Assembly: GCF_004634245.1 (NCBI RefSeq) | Contig: NZ_SJTF01000018.1 | Coordinates: forward strand, 29,477-93,476 | Source: Flavobacterium foetidum | Lineage (GTDB): Bacteria; Bacteroidota; Bacteroidia; Flavobacteriales; Flavobacteriaceae | DNA: 64,000 nucleotides | Direction of reading: 5' to 3' | Shown: piece by piece, positions 61,610 through 64,000 of the stretch | Layout: the number at the start of each line of letters is the position of its first letter | Numbering within the stretch: position 1 is the stretch's first letter | Notes under the pieces: generated by a model | What the model saw: only the letters and a program-made list of their open reading frames with translations | Told to the model about the DNA's origin: nothing | Database searches by the model: none | Program-made: the position numbers and the translations under genes

Positions 61610-63418
61610 ATGAGAAAGAACAATCAAGAAGCAGAAAAAATCACTTTCAAAAATTTACGCCGACTGTATTTTTTTGCGCTTCTCACTATTGCCTTAACCA
61701 TAATTATCAGCCAATTTTTAGTTCAATACAATCTGAATCAGCAGTTAAGCGATTCCAAAATCATTAATTTTTCGGGCAGGCAGAGAATGCTGAGCCAAAA
61801 AATCGTCAAAGAAGTTCTGATTCTGCATTACGTTTCTGATACTGCTTCTGCTCAACAGATTTCTCATTTAGAAGACGTTTTAGCACTTTGGAAGAAAAAT
61901 CAAAAAGCACTCGAAAACGGAAATGACAGCTTAGCTTTTCCAAAAGAAAAATCAGAAACGCTTCAAAAACTGTATCGCGAGATAAGTCCGATTTTCAATA
62001 AAATTGCTTACACCACCGAATCATTTTTATTGAATCTGAAAAAAGAAAAAAGAACAGACGAAAATCAAAAATTTGTCAATACAATATTAGAAAACGAAGG
62101 GATTTTCCTTTCTAAAATGAATCAGATTGTAACCCAATACGACCTTGAAGCACACGAAAAAGTAACCGAACAACGCCGCATAGAATACTGGATTTTCGGA
62201 TTTACTTTATTAGTTCTTCTTCTGGAATTCTTCTTCATTTTCAAACCAACCAACAAAAAAATCGAAAGATTAATTGCCAAACTTTTATCATCAGAAAAGA
62301 AAGCTTTAAAACTGGCATACGATACCGAAATTCTAAGCGAAATAAAAGAAAACTCCGTAAAAGAATTAAAATCGCTCAATTACGCAATGGAAAACACGTT
62401 GCTGTATTGCCGAATTGCTCCAGACGGTTCCATCATTCATATCGGAGAAAAATTTGCCAAACTGCTTAATTATACCAAATTTTCATCCAACAAAAAATTC
62501 TCAGAAGTTTTAACTGTTGACGAAAAAGAACAGCTCAATTTCGACCGACTTATTTTCGAAAAACAGCGCAGCGGCTGGCAAGGAGAAATCAGTATTTTAA
62601 ATAAAGAAGAACAGACAATCTGGCTCGATTTGTCAATGGTTCCCGTTATGATAAAAAAAGACGAACTCGAGCTTTTAATCGTTTGTTTCAACATCACCGA
62701 ACGCAAAAAAGCCCAACGAGAAGTCGAACGTTTGAATCTTGAAAACACGACCGAGAAAATCAATCAACAAAAGATTATCTCAAGCAAAATCGTCGAAAAT
62801 CAGGAAAACGAACAAAACCGAATCGCAAAAGAAATCCACGACGGAATCGGTCAAATGCTTACGGGACTAAAGTTCAGTCTAGAAAGCATCAATCTGGACG
62901 ACAGAGAAAAGTCCGAACAAAAAATCGAATATTTAAAGAAACTTTCGTTAGACATTATAAAAGGAGTCCGCACAGCGACTTTCAACCTGATGCCACCAGA
63001 ATTAAGTGACCACGGAATCGTTTCGTCCTTATCAAAACTCACACAGGAACTTTCAAAACTAACCGGAAAAGAAATCCTTTTCTATAATAAAACCGATTTT
63101 GACAAGCGTTTAGATTCATTAATCGAAATCAATATTTACAGACTTACGCAAGAGGCAATAAACAACGCCATCAAATACGCTGAGTCGTCACACATCATTG
63201 TCCAGCTTTCGCATAGTGAATCATTATTAAGCATCATTGTCGACGACAACGGAAAAGGTTTCGACATCAGTTCTGTCGACAAAAAACGCAACAGCGAATC
63301 CGGAATGGGCTTATTATTCATGAACGAACGCATCCAATACATCAACGGACGCGTTTTCATCAAATCCATCCCAGGCGAAGGAACAAGAATTACGTTCAAC
63401 ATCCCAATTCTTAAATGA
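61610..63418 (+). CDS. Sensor histidine kinase with NarX/PilJ-like sensory region (putative nitrate/nitrite sensor)
   Basis: The 602-residue protein has membrane helices at about 19-38 and 192-212. The periplasmic part begins NFSGRQRMLSQKI (54-66), the P-box-like motif of NarX/PilJ nitrate-sensing domains (PF13675). A PAS domain follows (about 258-365), then HisKA_3 with His410 (AKEIHDGIGQ) and a HATPase domain (NAIKYAE, DDNGKGFD, GMGLLFMNERI). A role in nitrate/nitrite control is inferred from the sensor domain and the nir genes. It starts 6 bases after DUF4202. No response-regulator gene follows within the window. Confidence 0.88.
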   Translation: MRKNNQEAEKITFKNLRRLYFFALLTIALTIIISQFLVQYNLNQQLSDSKIINFSGRQRMLSQKIVKEVLILHYVSDTASAQQISHLEDVLALWKKNQKALENGNDSLAFPKEKSETLQKLYREISPIFNKIAYTTESFLLNLKKEKRTDENQKFVNTILENEGIFLSKMNQIVTQYDLEAHEKVTEQRRIEYWIFGFTLLVLLLEFFFIFKPTNKKIERLIAKLLSSEKKALKLAYDTEILSEIKENSVKELKSLNYAMENTLLYCRIAPDGSIIHIGEKFAKLLNYTKFSSNKKFSEVLTVDEKEQLNFDRLIFEKQRSGWQGEISILNKEEQTIWLDLSMVPVMIKKDELELLIVCFNITERKKAQREVERLNLENTTEKINQQKIISSKIVENQENEQNRIAKEIHDGIGQMLTGLKFSLESINLDDREKSEQKIEYLKKLSLDIIKGVRTATFNLMPPELSDHGIVSSLSKLTQELSKLTGKEILFYNKTDFDKRLDSLIEINIYRLTQEAINNAIKYAESSHIIVQLSHSESLLSIIVDDNGKGFDISSVDKKRNSESGMGLLFMNERIQYINGRVFIKSIPGEGTRITFNIPILK

Positions 63419-63523
63419 GAAAATTAGGCAATGTGCCAATTTGAAAATTAGATAATTATTTAACGCCTTCTAAGAATTATCTAATTGACTGATTAATTTA
63501 TTATCTAATTAATCAGGGCGAGC

Positions 63524-63584
63524 CAGTATTAGAAAAAGTGGGCTACCAATCTTTGTCTTTATTCGCCCACTTTCCCTAATACTG
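63524..63584. repeat. Twenty-base-arm hairpin containing the family-B core
   Basis: CAGTATTAGAAAAAGTGGGC (63524-63543) pairs with GCCCACTTTCCCTAATACTG (63565-63584) with two mismatches. The loop holds ACCAATCTTTGTC, the same core as family B. Confidence 0.8.
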
Positions 63585-63731
63585 TCGGGCTATCCGCGCT
63601 ACTTCGGTAGCTTGCTCCTATCCCTCTCGCGGGTAAACGTTTTCAAAATACCGCATCAAATCTTTCAGCATTTTCAAGCTGAGCCAAGTCGAAGCTTTCT
63701 CATATTAAATCTACAATCAAAAATCAATTGC

Positions 63732-63846
63732 CTCCAGCTTTAGCTGGAGAAAAACGCAAGCAAGTCTCCAAATGGGCTTTAGCCAAACTTACTCATTTGG
63801 CTAAAGCCTTTTAAATTATCTTCAAAACCTCCAGCTAAAGCTGGAG
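63732..63846. repeat. Nested palindromes built on GCTTTAGC
   Basis: The outer palindromes CTCCAGCTTTAGCTGGAG (63732-63749) and CTCCAGCTAAAGCTGGAG (63829-63846) are reverse complements. The inner GGCTTTAGCC (63775-63784) and GGCTAAAGCC (63799-63808) mirror them. All share the GCTTTAGC core. Confidence 0.85.
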
Positions 63847-64000
63847 CCAACTGAAAACTACACCAAATTGTGTCATTTCGACGACTGAGAAATCTTTCCA
63901 AGAAACTCCACAAGCAAAATCCGCAATCTTTGAAAATCATTTGACAGTAAAAAAATCTGTTTAAATCTGCAAAATCTGCGTGCAAAAAAATGACAATCGT

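Larger units (their letters stand above)
63419..64000. repeat. 582-base terminal region of stacked repeats
   Basis: No gene was seen. From left: TTAGATAATT/AATTATCTAA and CTGATTAATT/AATTAATCAG inverted repeats (about 63448-63516); a 20-base hairpin (63524-63584); a GGGCTATCCGCGCT-type stretch (63587-63635); nested palindromes (63732-63846); a partial family-B copy 6 (63871-63932); and a family-A fragment (63950-63980). Confidence 0.65.

Noticed and set aside
63779..63985. Minus-strand 68-residue frame at the right end
   Set aside because: It is composed of palindromic repeats and has no ribosome-binding site or protein-like character.

Overview
The window looks like a chromosomal segment of a Flavobacterium-type member of the Bacteroidota. 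The DNA is AT-rich. Several promoters fit the Bacteroidota pattern (TTG, about 19 bases, TAnnTTTG). Gene content is typical of the group: a BshA-type bacillithiol glycosyltransferase, LptD, a TamB-like giant, DUF4159, a TonB-dependent receptor with a carboxypeptidase-like N-terminal domain, and many SPII lipoproteins.

Layout. 1-16.2 kb: an LPS-enzyme fragment, an outer-membrane barrel, bshA, then a long minus-strand block (amidase, MCE/MlaD protein, membrane Fe-S protein, CCG-type Fe-S protein and small partners). Next come lptD, ridA, mgsA, a BadF-type kinase, gapA and pfkA. 16.2-32.5 kb: the 1512-residue TamB-like protein, tsaD, rsmE, DUF4159, a SpoU methylase, an M43-type zinc protease, an AI-2E-family membrane protein, a THUMP-like methyltransferase, a VanX-type dipeptidase, a CocE-type hydrolase and a fatty-acid desaturase. 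32.7-35.7 kb: nadA-nadB and a small CopD-like membrane protein.

35.8-41.8 kb is the most interesting locus. It holds a His-rich small membrane protein, two DUF4625-type lipoproteins (one His-rich), a TonB-dependent receptor and a lipoprotein resembling the zinc chaperone AztD, all in one direction behind a strong promoter overlapped by an inverted repeat. I infer a regulated outer-membrane metal (probably zinc) acquisition system. 41.8-48.6 kb: an OMPLA-type phospholipase, an MFS transporter, a Fic protein, a Ser-Pro-Arg tRNA cluster, a thiolase, an NlpC/P60 peptidase and a SMI1/KNR4-like protein. 48.9-56.5 kb: accessory redox and regulatory genes (AraC plus aldo/keto reductase, quinone reductase plus monooxygenase, DUF3291, methyltransferase, LysR, DUF2130). 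56.6-63.4 kb: a META lipoprotein and a nitrite-reduction block (nirB, nirD, DUF4202, and a sensor kinase with a NarX/PilJ-like sensory region).

From about 48.6 kb onward the gaps between genes are filled with several families of dispersed inverted repeats. Some are nested in each other, two copies carry the same 27-base insert, and one supplies the last codons of a LysR gene. No CRISPR array, phage or complete insertion sequence was seen.
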